A stretch of 64,000 nt of DNA from JALZOC01 sp031361295 (lineage in GTDB: Bacteria; Acidobacteriota; Vicinamibacteria; Vicinamibacterales; 2-12-FULL-66-21): the NCBI GenBank assembly GCA_031361295.1, contig JANMCN010000156.1, positions 12,606 through 76,605 on the forward strand. Reading direction: 5' to 3'. Each line of letters opens with the position of its first letter. Position 1 is the stretch's first letter. The notes under the pieces were generated by a model. That model searched no databases, was not told the DNA's origin, and saw nothing but the letters and a program-made list of their open reading frames with translations. Of this stretch, positions 25,928-34,692 are shown in pieces. The position numbers and the translations under genes were made by a program.

Positions 25928-28399
25928 CTAGGCTTCCCACCGCAGGGCAATCGCGGGATCGACGCGCGCCGCGCGCGCGGCCGGGATGTAGCTCGCGAGC
26001 AGGGCGGTGGCCGCAAGACCCATCGAGACCGCCACGTAGGTGACCGGATCCATCGGGCTGACGCCAAAGAGCAGCGTCGACATCACCCTCGTCAGGCCGG
26101 CGGCGGCGGCAATCCCCGCGGCGATCCCGATGACGGCGAGCCACAGGCCCTGACGCAGGAAGAGGCCCGTGACATCCCGCGCCGCGGCGCCGAGCGCAAT
26201 CCGGATTCCGATCTCGCGGGTCCGCTGCGTCGCCACGTACGAGATGACGCCGTAGATACCGACCACCCCGAGCAGCAGGGCTACGCCGGCGGCGATCGCG
26301 AGCATCACCAGCATGAAGGAGGTCTGCGCCATCGACTGGGCACGCAGCTGCTCCACGGTGCGCACTCCGGCCACCGGAAGATTGGCATTCACCGACCACA
26401 CAGCCTGCTGGATTTCCTTCAGCAGCGTCGGGGAGCCCGCCCGTTCCGTCCGGACCGCATAGCCCATCGTCCGCTGCACCAGCAGCGGCTCGTCCCAGAA
26501 GTCCTTCATCATCATCGGCCAGTACATGATGGCCGGCGCGGGCTGCGCCACGCCGTTGTCGCGTGCGTCGGCGACCACACCGACGATCGTCCGCCAGGGG
26601 TTCTTGGGATTCTGGCGGATCCGCCGCCCCACGGCTGCGTCGGGGGCCTTCCAGTATTCGCGCGCAAAGTTTTCGGTCACGACGACCACCGGCGCCTGCG
26701 TATACACGTCCGTCCAGGAGATCACCCGGCCGGCAAGCAGGCGATTTCCCATCGCGGCGAAATAGCCTTCCCCGATCCATTTGAATCTCCGCAGCGGCGG
26801 CAGCCGGCCGCCGGGGCCGGGAAAGTCCTCGACAAAAATGGGATCGCTGCTGTCGTTGCCGTCCATCGTGATCGACGTGGAAAGACCGACGGCTTTGACC
26901 CCCGCAATCTGTGCGATGCGCCGGGCGATCTGTTCGTGCGTCCTCGCCGCCTGTTCCTTGTCCGCCACGAGCGACTCAGGGATCGAGACCCTCAGGGTCA
27001 GGATCTGTTCCGGCTGCGTGAATCCCGGATCGACGCGACGCATCGCCTGGAACGTGCGCATCATCAGGCCCGATCCGACGAGGAGCACGACGGCCAGCGC
27101 GACCTCGGCGACGACGAGCGTGTTGCGCGCGCGGTGGCGCGCTCGACCGTCGCTCGACGCGCGTCCGCCTTCCTTCAGCGACGACGCGAGCTGCGGGCTG
27201 GTGAATTTCAGCACCGGAAGCAGGCCGAAGAGCAGCCCGGCGACGAGGGAGATCGCCACCGTGAAGGCCAGGACCGTCGGATCGATGCGGATCTCGTCCA
27301 CGCGCGGCAGGCCTTCCGGGGCGACGGCGATGAGCACCCGGATACCGGCCTCCGCAAGCAGCGCCCCGAGCGCTCCGCCGGCGAACGCAAGCGCCAGGCT
27401 TTCTGACAGGAGTTCCCAGCTGATGCGGGCTCGGCTCGCACCGAGCGCCGCGTGGATCGCCAGTTCCTGCTGACGGCCTTCCGCGCGGACCAGGAACAGA
27501 TTCGCCACGTTGGCGCACGCGATGAGCAGGACGATTCCGACGGTCCCGAGCAGCACCCACAACGTGCGGCCGATGTCGCCGACCACGTCGACCGCCAGCG
27601 GGCGGACGTTGGGGCCCATCCGGACTTCGTCGAACATCTGCCGCGTAAATCCGTTCGGCAGGGGGAACCGCTCCACCACGAGCGGCAGCATCCGCGCGAC
27701 ATCGGCGTTTGCCTGGGCCAGCGTGGCGCCCGGCTTCAGCCTCGCGAGCCCCTGGTAGCTGAAGTTCCCGACGAAGACCTTGGACCGATCGATCTGCAAC
27801 GGCACCACGATTTGAGGAGTGCTGTTGAGGAACCTGAAGCCGGCAGACAGCACGCCGATGATGTCGCGCGGCGTACCGTCGACGACGAGCGAGCGGCCGA
27901 GCACCGCGGGATCGCCGCCCATGGTCCGCTCCCAGTACCCGTGTGTGAGCAGCACGCGCGCCGGGGCCGACGGCGTATCGTCGGCCTTCGTGAACGTCCG
28001 CCCCAGCACCGGCTGCACGCGCAGCGCCGCGAGCGTGCCATCGGTCACGAACAGCGCCTCGAGGCGCTCCGGCTCCCCGATTCCCGTGACCGACACCGAG
28101 CCGTTGTCCCACAACCCGAAGTCCTGGAACACACGGCCCTCTTCACGGTAGGTGAAGTAGGTGGCGGGTGACTGGTTCATGACCGGGATGTTCATGCCAG
28201 GCGCCGCGTGCCACACGCCGACCAGGCGGTCGGCGTCCGGATAGGGCAGGGGCTTCAGCAGCACCCCGTTGACCACGCTGAAAATGGCGGTGTTCGCGCC
28301 AATCCCGAGGCCAAGGGTAAGGACCGCGACGACGGAGAACACCGGCGCCCGTAGCAGGCGCCTGAGAGTGCGATCGACGCGCGAGGACATCCGGGACAT
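25928..28399 (-). CDS. ADOP-family orphan FtsX/MacB-like permease
   Basis: An 823-residue membrane protein with two MacB-type halves. Each has a periplasmic MacB-PCD-like domain followed by an FtsX domain. The start RTLRRLLRAPVFSVVAVLTLGLGIGANTAIFSVVNGVLLKPLPYP is the hallmark of the acidobacterial duplicated orphan permeases. Membrane helices are evident at the N-terminus, around 270-380 and in the last 130 residues, with the second FtsX signature YVATQRTREIGIRIALGA. The usual ABC ATPase partner is not adjacent, as is typical. Likely exports a peptide, lipid or drug; substrate unknown. Confidence 0.92.
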   Translation of the reverse strand: MSRMSSRVDRTLRRLLRAPVFSVVAVLTLGLGIGANTAIFSVVNGVLLKPLPYPDADRLVGVWHAAPGMNIPVMNQSPATYFTYREEGRVFQDFGLWDNGSVSVTGIGEPERLEALFVTDGTLAALRVQPVLGRTFTKADDTPSAPARVLLTHGYWERTMGGDPAVLGRSLVVDGTPRDIIGVLSAGFRFLNSTPQIVVPLQIDRSKVFVGNFSYQGLARLKPGATLAQANADVARMLPLVVERFPLPNGFTRQMFDEVRMGPNVRPLAVDVVGDIGRTLWVLLGTVGIVLLIACANVANLFLVRAEGRQQELAIHAALGASRARISWELLSESLALAFAGGALGALLAEAGIRVLIAVAPEGLPRVDEIRIDPTVLAFTVAISLVAGLLFGLLPVLKFTSPQLASSLKEGGRASSDGRARHRARNTLVVAEVALAVVLLVGSGLMMRTFQAMRRVDPGFTQPEQILTLRVSIPESLVADKEQAARTHEQIARRIAQIAGVKAVGLSTSITMDGNDSSDPIFVEDFPGPGGRLPPLRRFKWIGEGYFAAMGNRLLAGRVISWTDVYTQAPVVVVTENFAREYWKAPDAAVGRRIRQNPKNPWRTIVGVVADARDNGVAQPAPAIMYWPMMMKDFWDEPLLVQRTMGYAVRTERAGSPTLLKEIQQAVWSVNANLPVAGVRTVEQLRAQSMAQTSFMLVMLAIAAGVALLLGVVGIYGVISYVATQRTREIGIRIALGAAARDVTGLFLRQGLWLAVIGIAAGIAAAAGLTRVMSTLLFGVSPMDPVTYVAVSMGLAATALLASYIPAARAARVDPAIALRWEA

Positions 28400-28440
28400 G
28401 CGCTGGTATACGGTCGGCGCCGGTCAGAGGTTCAGGCGGA

Positions 28441-28485
28441 CAGCCCTCAGCCTTCAGCGTTCCACACTTCAGACTTCAGACTCTC
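28441..28485. repeat. short TTCAG-type repeat array
   Basis: In the gap between the permease start and the AIM24 gene end, CCCTCAG, CCTTCAG, CACTTCAG and ACTTCAG follow one another with a period near seven to eight bases. Not coding; nothing suggests a terminator. Confidence 0.5.
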
Positions 28486-28492
28486 TTCCGTC

Positions 28493-29293
28493 TCAACTAT
28501 TGTCGCCGTCCAGCAGATCGCCGAGTCCGCCGAGGATCGAGCCTTCCTCACGCCCGCCTCGACCCGCCCTGGGGACGGCCGCGATAATCCGGTTCGCCAG
28601 GCGGCTGAGGGGAAGCGACTGAAGCCAGACGCGACCGGGGCCGGTCAGCGTCGCAAAGAAGAGGCCTTCTCCGCCGAAGAGCGCCGACTTGATCTTCCCG
28701 ACGTATTGGATCTCGTAATTGACCGACGGCTGGAACGCGACGATGCACCCGGTGTCCACCCGGACGGTTTCCCCGGCGCGGAGCGTCCGTTCGTGGAGCG
28801 TGCCGCCGGCATGCACGAAGACCCACCCGTCTCCCTGCAGCCGCTGCATGATGAACCCCTCGCCGCCGAACAGGCCGACGCCGAGCTTCCGCTGGAACGC
28901 GATGCCGATCGAGACGCCCTTGGCGGCCGCCAGAAACGAATCCTTCTGCGCGATCAGTTCCCCGCCGATGTCGGCGAGCGGGATCGCGATGATCTTTCCG
29001 GGGTACGGCGCCCCGAATGCGACTTTCCGCTTCTGGCCGGACCGGTTGAGGAAGACGGTCATGAACAGCGACTCGCCGGTCAGCAGCCGCTTGCCGGCCC
29101 CCATGAGGGCGCCGAGCACACCGCCCTGCTTCTGCGACCCGTCGCCGAAGATCGTCTCCATCTCGATGCCGTCTTCCATGTACATCATCCCGCCGGCTTC
29201 GGCCACGGTGGCCTCCTGCGGGTCCAGTTCGACTTCGACATACTGCATGTCGTCGCCGAAGATCTGGTACTCGATCTCGTGCATGTCGGGCAT
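28493..29293 (-). CDS. AIM24/TIGR00266-family protein
   Basis: A 266-residue beta-helical protein. Family landmarks include EAGGMMYMEDGIEMETIFGDG, ESLFMTVFLNRSG, GGELIAQKDSFLAA, GEGFIMQRLQGDGWVFVHAGG and the late ALFGGEGLFFATLTGPGRVWLQSLPLSRLA. The family is related to mitochondrial AIM24; its bacterial role is unknown, possibly at membranes. The C-terminal 25 residues are low-complexity. Start at 29293 (MPDMHEIEYQ); ATG three residues later is equally possible. Freestanding. Confidence 0.9.
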   Translation of the reverse strand: MPDMHEIEYQIFGDDMQYVEVELDPQEATVAEAGGMMYMEDGIEMETIFGDGSQKQGGVLGALMGAGKRLLTGESLFMTVFLNRSGQKRKVAFGAPYPGKIIAIPLADIGGELIAQKDSFLAAAKGVSIGIAFQRKLGVGLFGGEGFIMQRLQGDGWVFVHAGGTLHERTLRAGETVRVDTGCIVAFQPSVNYEIQYVGKIKSALFGGEGLFFATLTGPGRVWLQSLPLSRLANRIIAAVPRAGRGGREEGSILGGLGDLLDGDNS

Positions 29294-29434
29294 CGGCGTG
29301 GGCGTCCTTTCGGGAACTGCAAGTGGTCGGAGCGCTGACAGATTCTACGATGCGTTACACAAACGGGTTCCGCAGCGGGTTGCAGGGTACGGCCGGTTTG
29401 CCGGTCGAGGCGCGCGGCCGGAACGAGCGGCGGG

Positions 29435-29758
29435 TCAGGGCCGCTGACGTGCCGGACCTCGGAGCAGGTAATGGAGACCCATTCCGGCATACGCGCCGGC
29501 CAGCGGGAAAACCATCACAATCAGCATCGACGCCGACCCGGCTGACGGCTTCGCGACGAAGGCGTGCAGCGGGATCCAGAGCCCGATGCCCAAGGCCCAC
29601 AGCCACGGCCGGCGGGGACCGAAGAACCCGAGGATGGCGGCGAACATCAGCATCGAAAAGGCGGTGATGCCGGTGGCGTCCCACCCTGGCCGCGAATCCA
29701 CGTAGGCGATGGACAGGCCGAAGACGACGGCGGCGCAGAACAGAATGCGGTTCCGCAT
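29435..29758 (-). CDS. small integral membrane protein
   Basis: A 107-residue protein with about four membrane helices: ILFCAAVVFGLSIAYV, GITAFSMLMFAAILGFFG, WLWALGIGLWIPLHAFV and SMLIVMVFPLAGAYAGMGL. No conserved motif is recognised. The ATG at 29758 has AAAGGG at a fair distance. It starts about 170 bases from the divergent DUF411 gene and ends 141 bases before the AIM24 start. Confidence 0.75.
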   Translation of the reverse strand: MRNRILFCAAVVFGLSIAYVDSRPGWDATGITAFSMLMFAAILGFFGPRRPWLWALGIGLWIPLHAFVAKPSAGSASMLIVMVFPLAGAYAGMGLHYLLRGPARQRP

Positions 29759-29916
29759 CAGGACCCTTTCTGCCGCGAACGCCGCGGCGACGACCTCGGG
29801 CGCATCACGGCGCGCATGCCTTACATAGCACGCAATGCGGCACACCGCCCGGACGGCATGCGGCGGGCCCTGAAGGCGCGCGAGCTCGGCACTTTCGCGT
29901 GACGCGGATTCGACGA

Positions 29917-29922
29917 CATAAT
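29917..29922 (+). promoter_or_regulatory. -10-like box of the DUF411 gene
   Basis: CATAAT ends six bases before the ATG at 29929, leaving no room for a ribosome-binding site; suggests a leaderless transcript. Confidence 0.4.
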
Positions 29923-29928
29923 GTTGGT

Positions 29929-30378
29929 ATGAGAAACGTCATACAGCGGGCGCTGTTGATCGGCCTCGCCGCAGCCGTCGGAACCGGCGCCGGGGCTCAG
30001 GCGCCGGTCCCGATCTCGGTCTACAAGAGCGCGACCTGCGGGTGCTGCGCGAAATGGGTGGAGCATCTCCGCGCGAGCGGATTCGCGCCGACGGCGACGA
30101 ACGTCGAGAACATCACGACCGTCAAGACGAAGTACCACGTGCCGAATGCGGTCCAATCCTGCCACACCGCGCTCGTCGGCGGGTATGTCATCGAAGGGCA
30201 CGTGCCGGCTTCGGACATCAGGCGACTCCTCAAGGAGCGTCCCGCGATCAGTGGTCTGGCCGTCGGCGGGATGCCTGCGGGTTCTCCCGGCATGGAAGGC
30301 CCTCCGCCGCAGCGGTACGACGTGCTGTCGTTCGACACGCAGGGGACGACCAGGGTCTACGCGACGCACGGTAACTAG
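29929..30378 (+). CDS. secreted DUF411 metal-binding protein
   Basis: A 149-residue exported protein. Signal peptide MRNVIQRALLIGLAAAVGTGAGAQ, then ISVYKSATCGCCAKWVEHL with the CxCC motif, NVPNAVQSCHTALVGGYVIEGHVPA-type core and the terminal MPAGSPGMEG. This is the DUF411 family, which often accompanies copper-handling genes and probably binds copper through the Cys and Met residues. No copper ATPase is nearby. The next gene starts four bases after its stop. Confidence 0.9.
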   Translation: MRNVIQRALLIGLAAAVGTGAGAQAPVPISVYKSATCGCCAKWVEHLRASGFAPTATNVENITTVKTKYHVPNAVQSCHTALVGGYVIEGHVPASDIRRLLKERPAISGLAVGGMPAGSPGMEGPPPQRYDVLSFDTQGTTRVYATHGN

Positions 30379-30382
30379 TCCG

Positions 30383-31048
30383 ATGACACACCGGGGTGGG
30401 GGCGGGCCCGGCCCGTGCGGTCACGGGCGGAGGCGCGGCGCGTCCGCGGCGCTCCTCGTGATGCTGTGGGTGCCGGCTGCGGCCGCCGTCACGGTGTCGC
30501 TCACACAGTCCGACACGCGGCGAGCCCTGCGGCTCGGGGACGGTGCGCCGGCCGCGCGGGCGGAGTTCCATGCGCCTTACATCATCAAGGTCAGGGACTC
30601 GGTCATTCACGAAATCCAGGTGCTGACGGAGTTCCGCCGCACCGTGATGGCAACCGAAGACGCCTTGAAGCGCGGCGACTGGGCGGTCGCGAAGGGGGCC
30701 AGAAGCCTCAACGGCCAGGGCATCGACGAAGTCGTGAAGCCGTGGCGCGGCAAGGTGACCCTCGTCGCCACGCTGCAGCTCGATGCGCTGCACACGTACG
30801 TCGCCGTGCCGAACTGCGAAGTCATGATGGGCGGCATGCCGGTGGTCGCATCGCTGGATCGGCGGGCCACCCCCCGCTCCTCGCTCCCGTACTCGAGCCG
30901 GGGCACGATGACGACATCGCTCGTGGGCGCCGTGATCGAGGCGGACTTCGACTCGGCGGCGGTCGGCCAGACGTCGAGAGACGCCGTCGTCATCTGCGAC
31001 GGGCGGGACGTGGCGCGGACGCCCATCGACTTCAGCCGACTCGAATAG
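30383..31048 (+). CDS. secreted hypothetical protein
   Basis: A 221-residue protein starting four bases after the DUF411 stop, so the two share a transcript. A glycine/arginine-rich N-terminus leads to a hydrophobic segment (ASAALLVMLWVPAAAA). The mature part is mostly beta strands (YIIKVRDSVIHEIQVLTEFRRTV, KVTLVATLQLDALHTYVAVPNCEVMMGG, SLVGAVIEADFDSA). I do not recognise the family. The actual start may be a later GTG nearer the hydrophobic core. Confidence 0.7.
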   Translation: MTHRGGGGPGPCGHGRRRGASAALLVMLWVPAAAAVTVSLTQSDTRRALRLGDGAPAARAEFHAPYIIKVRDSVIHEIQVLTEFRRTVMATEDALKRGDWAVAKGARSLNGQGIDEVVKPWRGKVTLVATLQLDALHTYVAVPNCEVMMGGMPVVASLDRRATPRSSLPYSSRGTMTTSLVGAVIEADFDSAAVGQTSRDAVVICDGRDVARTPIDFSRLE

Positions 31049-31060
31049 CGGCGCGTCCCG

Positions 31061-32437
31061 TCATTGCGCGGTGAACGACCAGACCGGCCCCGCCGCGGAC
31101 TGATTCGCCATCGTCTTGCTGACGATCTTCCAGTAATACGTCACTCCGGATGTCAGCGCCGGCAGCGCATACTTCTTCGTGGTGTTCGGCGAGACCGAGA
31201 CGCTGCCCGCCACGAGCGGCGGCGTCGATGTCGTCCCGAAGTACACGTCGGCCCTGTGCGCCCACGGGCCCGGCTTCCATGCCAGGTACACGCCGGTCAC
31301 CGGCTGCAGAGCCAGGTTGGCCGGCGCCGTGTACACGGGTTTGTCCGGGGGAAGGGGAGCAAACGCCTTCGTCTCCGCGTTGCCCGTCGAGTTCTGCCAC
31401 TTCCGATCGAAGTTGGCCTTGAACCACGCAAAGATCCAGTCCTTCTTCGTGAAGTAGTTGTGTTCGTACTGGGACGCGCTGGACTCGAACGTCCAGTTGG
31501 ACGAACCGAAGATCGACATCAGCTGTCCGTAGAGCAGCGCGATTTTCTCGTGCGTGAATCCCTGATGCGCCCGCACGCGGATCTGCACGCCCGCCGCGTA
31601 CAGCCGATCCACGTTGTAGGCCTGCCACACGTTCGCCGTGCTCCGATACCACGAGGGCTCGACGATGAGCCGCACCGGGACGCCGCGCTTTGCTGCGCGA
31701 ATCAGGCCGTCGGCATGACCGGGCTCGGTGATCTTGTACATGATGACGTCGATACGGCTCGTCTCGGCGTCGTACAACGGGACGGCGCGCTTCGCGAAGT
31801 TCTGCCACGGCACGAACAGCAGGTCCGGGCTGATGGGGAACGTGCCGTACTCGCGCAGCAGCGGCCCGTTGATGTTGGCGTAGTTGGTGATCGTGGCCGT
31901 CTCGAGCCACGCATCGTCCATCCTCGTCTTGAAGGAGTCCACCAGGGCGGGGTCGTCCGTGTAGTACACGGCCTCGTCCGTGTAGTTGACATACGGGGTC
32001 ACGGGAATGAAGTAGTAGTCGCTGAAATTGGCGGCGCCGACCTCCAGCGTCTCCTGCCCGGGGAAGAGCATGAATTTCCAGTGGAGGCTGCTTCCCGAGC
32101 TCTTGCCGCGCATCGGGATCCCGGCGGCGGCGAGCTTCTGGAGGACGGCGGCGTTCCGGGTCGATACGGAATTGCGCCGCGGATCCATGAGCACACGAAC
32201 GGGCAGCCCACCACTGAAGCGCCTGATCACGGCATCCGCGACCACATCGTCTTCCATCATGTCGAAGGCCACGTCAATCCTCGCCTGCTCGTTGGCGATG
32301 AGGGTGAGCAGCGGCGCGCGGCAGTCCTGGAACGACGTGTCACACAGGCGCTCGGCGGCCCCGGCGGCCGGCGCGTACGCCACGCCGAGGAGCATCGCGC
32401 CGGCGAGCGCGATGCGACACGAGTATTTCGAATGCAC
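31061..32437 (-). CDS. secreted phospholipase D-like protein with fibronectin-like tail
   Basis: A 458-residue protein: signal peptide, then two phospholipase-D half-domains, each with an HxK motif. The first is LHWKFMLFPG followed by EVGAANFSD, the second THEKIALLYG followed by FGSSNWT. A fibronectin-III-like domain fills the last 100 residues (ANLALQPVTGVYLAWKPG to YYWKIVSKT). PLD enzymes hydrolyse or transfer phosphodiesters (lipids, DNA). The GTG at 32437 with GGGAGG five bases upstream is preferred over the ATG at 32482. The second motif ends in SSN rather than the usual GSxN arrangement but keeps both H and K. Confidence 0.88.
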   Translation of the reverse strand: MHSKYSCRIALAGAMLLGVAYAPAAGAAERLCDTSFQDCRAPLLTLIANEQARIDVAFDMMEDDVVADAVIRRFSGGLPVRVLMDPRRNSVSTRNAAVLQKLAAAGIPMRGKSSGSSLHWKFMLFPGQETLEVGAANFSDYYFIPVTPYVNYTDEAVYYTDDPALVDSFKTRMDDAWLETATITNYANINGPLLREYGTFPISPDLLFVPWQNFAKRAVPLYDAETSRIDVIMYKITEPGHADGLIRAAKRGVPVRLIVEPSWYRSTANVWQAYNVDRLYAAGVQIRVRAHQGFTHEKIALLYGQLMSIFGSSNWTFESSASQYEHNYFTKKDWIFAWFKANFDRKWQNSTGNAETKAFAPLPPDKPVYTAPANLALQPVTGVYLAWKPGPWAHRADVYFGTTSTPPLVAGSVSVSPNTTKKYALPALTSGVTYYWKIVSKTMANQSAAGPVWSFTAQ

Positions 32438-32688
32438 GGTCCTCCCTGGACAGAGTGCGATGCAAGCGGCGGGAGCACACACCGTGCCACGAGCGCGTCG
32501 CGGAATTCAAGACGTGATGTCCGTCCTTCGCGCGTCGCCGTGGGTTCGCAACGGTGTAGATATGCACGGTTGAGTTGGCTTTCGAGGCGGCGCCGGGAGA
32601 CAGGTGCGAGGGGCCGGACGGCGACGGCACCCGCGAGGCCCGCACAATTCGGCGCCATTTCGACCGGCGGATCAGCTAGAATTGCAGC

Positions 32689-32760
32689 TGGATGATCGAG
32701 TCGGGCCGAAGCCTGCACTGCCCACGACTACGCCCGGGCCGGTCAATGACCGGCCTTTTT
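32689..32760 (+). ncRNA. candidate small RNA or attenuated leader
   Basis: If transcription starts about seven bases after TAGAAT (32677-32682), the product is about 72 nucleotides. It could fold as CGGGC (32702-32706) with GCCCG (32732-32736), followed by the terminator hairpin. No plus-strand gene lies upstream to need a terminator, and a gene begins 39 bases later. It is therefore either an independent small RNA or an attenuator of that gene. No known riboswitch consensus was recognised. Confidence 0.35.
32737..32760 (+). terminator. Rho-independent terminator
   Basis: GGCCGGTCA pairs perfectly with TGACCGGCC around one central base (functional loop about five bases) and is followed by TTTTT. 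The strongest intrinsic terminator in the window. Confidence 0.7.
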
Positions 32761-32798
32761 GCTGTACCGCGCACCCGCGCTGACATAGGGGACATTTC

Positions 32799-33050
32799 AT
32801 GGCGAACCGCACCAAGGTCACACAACAGAAGCGCGCCCGGGAGCGCGCGAAACAGGAGCGGATGCAGGAGAAGACCCGGCGGCGGGAAGAGGTGAAGGTT
32901 CGAAAGGCGAACGAGCCGGCAGCCGCGGGAAGTGTCGGCGGGGAGGACCCTGACATCGCGGGCATCATTCCGGGCCCACAGCCGCGGCCCTGGGAAGACG
33001 ACGATCTGGTCGAGGAAACGGCGGACGCCGAGAAGACCGACGCCGAGTGA
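32799..33050 (+). CDS. small charged protein
   Basis: An 83-residue protein: a strongly basic helical first half (MANRTKVTQQKRARERAKQE, then KTRRREEVKVRKANE) and an acidic tail (WEDDDLVEETADAEKTDAE). Start ATG with AGGGGA upstream. Such proteins may bind nucleic acids or ribosomes, but I do not recognise a named family. The terminator 39 bases upstream suggests its expression is set by read-through or a promoter between. Confidence 0.7.
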   Translation: MANRTKVTQQKRARERAKQERMQEKTRRREEVKVRKANEPAAAGSVGGEDPDIAGIIPGPQPRPWEDDDLVEETADAEKTDAE

Positions 33051-33146
33051 CCGCGCCGGCAGATTGACCGGATAGAGGGCGGCCGGCGTGCTGGTCGTGG
33101 CTTTCCATCGACCCGCCGACCGCCTCGACTCACCGGGTGTCGCGGG

Positions 33147-33296
33147 TCAGACTCTCCGGCGACCGCTCACCAGCCCGAGCACGAACAGCACGATGGCAAT
33201 CACCAGCAGCACGTAGATGAAGTTGCCGAGCGTGTAACCGCTGACCAGGCCGAGCAGCCACAACACCAGCAGAATCACCGCAATCGTAAAGAGCAT
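33147..33296 (-). CDS. lmo0937-family small membrane protein
   Basis: A 49-residue protein of two membrane helices joined by a short loop (MLFTIAVILLVLWLLGLVSG, YTLGNFIYVLLVIAIVLFVLGLVSG) and a basic tail RRRV. Matches the lmo0937 family, widespread and of unknown role, often stress-induced. AGGAGG six bases before the ATG fixes the start. Confidence 0.88.
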   Translation of the reverse strand: MLFTIAVILLVLWLLGLVSGYTLGNFIYVLLVIAIVLFVLGLVSGRRRV

Positions 33297-33447
33297 CAGT
33301 CCCTCCTGCCGGACCTGTTCAGCACAAGCCGTACCGCAATCCCGAACGTGTCTGGAGCCGCCAAACGCGCCACTTTCCCGTGCGCGGGGGCGCGCCGGTA
33401 TGTCGCGCGCTACCGCAAAGCGGCGCGAGACAGCTGAGGCGGGGAGC

Positions 33448-34290
33448 TCAGGCATCCCTCTCGACGGTGACCTCGACTATACCGAGCGGCTCTTCGAGTG
33501 CGACGAACAGGTCATCCGGGTTCACCATGCCGGCTCCATAGAGGTCGGCGGGACGATAGGGGCGTTCGTGGAGCGCGAGCGTGATGTCGGAAATCTCCTG
33601 ATACGTCGCGAGGACGACATCGGCGATCGCATACAGCGTGTGCTGAACCGACCGGCTCGCATGCCACGCGAACGTCTCGATGATGGCCGCGCGCACCCCC
33701 TGGCGGAAGGGGCGGAACGTCACATCCGGACTGCTGTACGTCCAGCGCGCCGACAGCCCGCCGACGAGCAGCCGCTGCAGACCATCGGTCCTGCCGTCTT
33801 CGGCCAGATCACGCGCAGGTGGCGCAAACCCCGCGGTTCGCATCAGCGACAGATCATCGAGGCCCGAGACCACCGCGACCTTCGGTCCATTGCTCGTGAC
33901 GGTCGCGGTCTTCACCTCCGGTGTCCCGGCCATGAAGGCCTGTCCCTGCGGACGGCCTCCGGCGTCGAGCCGCGTCCACGACTTCTCGGTAATCTCCACC
34001 CGCGAGCGGGTGATTGTGGGATGTCCGCTCAGCACCCGGTCGCAGAGCGCGATCCCGAATTCTTCGATCTCGCCGGCGCCGTGCTCGCGAGCCGTGCGAT
34101 GGACGACGTTCTTGAGGGTCTCTCCAGGCACGAGCCCGTCGGCGCGCCCCTCGCGGAAGGCGGCGGCAAAATTCCCTTCGAAGCGGAACGACACCGTCAG
34201 CTCCTTGGGATCATGCCGATCGCCGCGGCGCATGATCCGGAGCAGCCGCAGCCGCGATTCCCCGTGGCTGCTTGAGCCGATTCTGGGCAT
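33448..34290 (-). CDS. factor-independent urate oxidase (uricase)
   Basis: A 280-residue uricase that oxidises urate to 5-hydroxyisourate without a cofactor. Characteristic segments: MRRGDRHDPKELTVSFRFEGNF, LVPGETLKNVVHRTARE, EEFGIALCDRVL, VSGLDDLSLMRTAGF, TFAWHASRSVQHTLYAIADVVLATYQEISDITLALHERPY and the final FVALEEPLGIVEVTV. It has the tandem T-fold layout and normal length. The ATG at 34290 lacks a clear ribosome-binding site. No 5-hydroxyisourate hydrolase or OHCU decarboxylase is adjacent; acylphosphatase is divergent. Confidence 0.92.
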   Translation of the reverse strand: MPRIGSSSHGESRLRLLRIMRRGDRHDPKELTVSFRFEGNFAAAFREGRADGLVPGETLKNVVHRTAREHGAGEIEEFGIALCDRVLSGHPTITRSRVEITEKSWTRLDAGGRPQGQAFMAGTPEVKTATVTSNGPKVAVVSGLDDLSLMRTAGFAPPARDLAEDGRTDGLQRLLVGGLSARWTYSSPDVTFRPFRQGVRAAIIETFAWHASRSVQHTLYAIADVVLATYQEISDITLALHERPYRPADLYGAGMVNPDDLFVALEEPLGIVEVTVERDA

Positions 34291-34356
34291 CGCGGGAATG
34301 TACCATGAGCGCGGCAGCGGGTGCGGAATCCCGTCCACCGCCCGGCGTCGGTTCGA

Positions 34357-34362
34357 TATAAT
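34357..34362 (+). promoter_or_regulatory. consensus -10 box of acyP
   Basis: Perfect TATAAT ending eleven bases before the acyP ATG. No recognisable -35. Implies a leader of about five bases. Confidence 0.5.
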
Positions 34363-34373
34363 CAACCGCTTCC

Positions 34374-34646
34374 ATGATCGTCGCACGGCGGTTCCTGATT
34401 GGCGGGCGGGTGCAGGGGGTCGGCTTCCGGATGTTCGCGGAAGCACGGGCGGCCGTCGAGGGCGTGCATGGGCACGCGCAGAACCTGCCAGACGGCCGCG
34501 TCGAAGTGCTCGTCGAAGGGGACCAGGACTCGGTCGATCGGATCGAGCTGGCGCTGCGGCGCGGACCGGCGGGGGCGCAGGTGGAATCGTTCGAGGTCGA
34601 GGGCGTCGCGCCGTCACGGCGCGCCACCGGCTTCACGACCCGGTAG
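34374..34646 (+). CDS. acyP: acylphosphatase
   Basis: A 90-residue acylphosphatase that hydrolyses the carboxyl-phosphate bond of acyl phosphates. The phosphate loop GRVQGVGFRMF with catalytic Arg is near residue 12-21, and the catalytic Asn is in AQNLPDGRVEVLVEG. Normal length. It is 46 bases upstream of apt and likely co-transcribed. Confidence 0.95.
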   Translation: MIVARRFLIGGRVQGVGFRMFAEARAAVEGVHGHAQNLPDGRVEVLVEGDQDSVDRIELALRRGPAGAQVESFEVEGVAPSRRATGFTTR

Positions 34647-34692
34647 ACAGACAGGGCCGCGCGCGCAGGCGGCGGCTCACGGCAGGAGTTCG

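Larger units (their letters stand above)
32438..32798. other. intergenic region holding an unassigned plus-strand transcript signal
   Basis: About 361 bases with no credible gene on either strand. A plus-strand TAGAAT box (32677-32682) is followed by a compact structured segment and a strong intrinsic terminator at 32737-32760, upstream of a short basic protein gene. The upstream half shows nothing. Confidence 0.5.

Noticed and set aside
28441..28485. TTCAG repeats as a CRISPR array
   Set aside because: Units are seven to eight bases without spacers; no cas genes.
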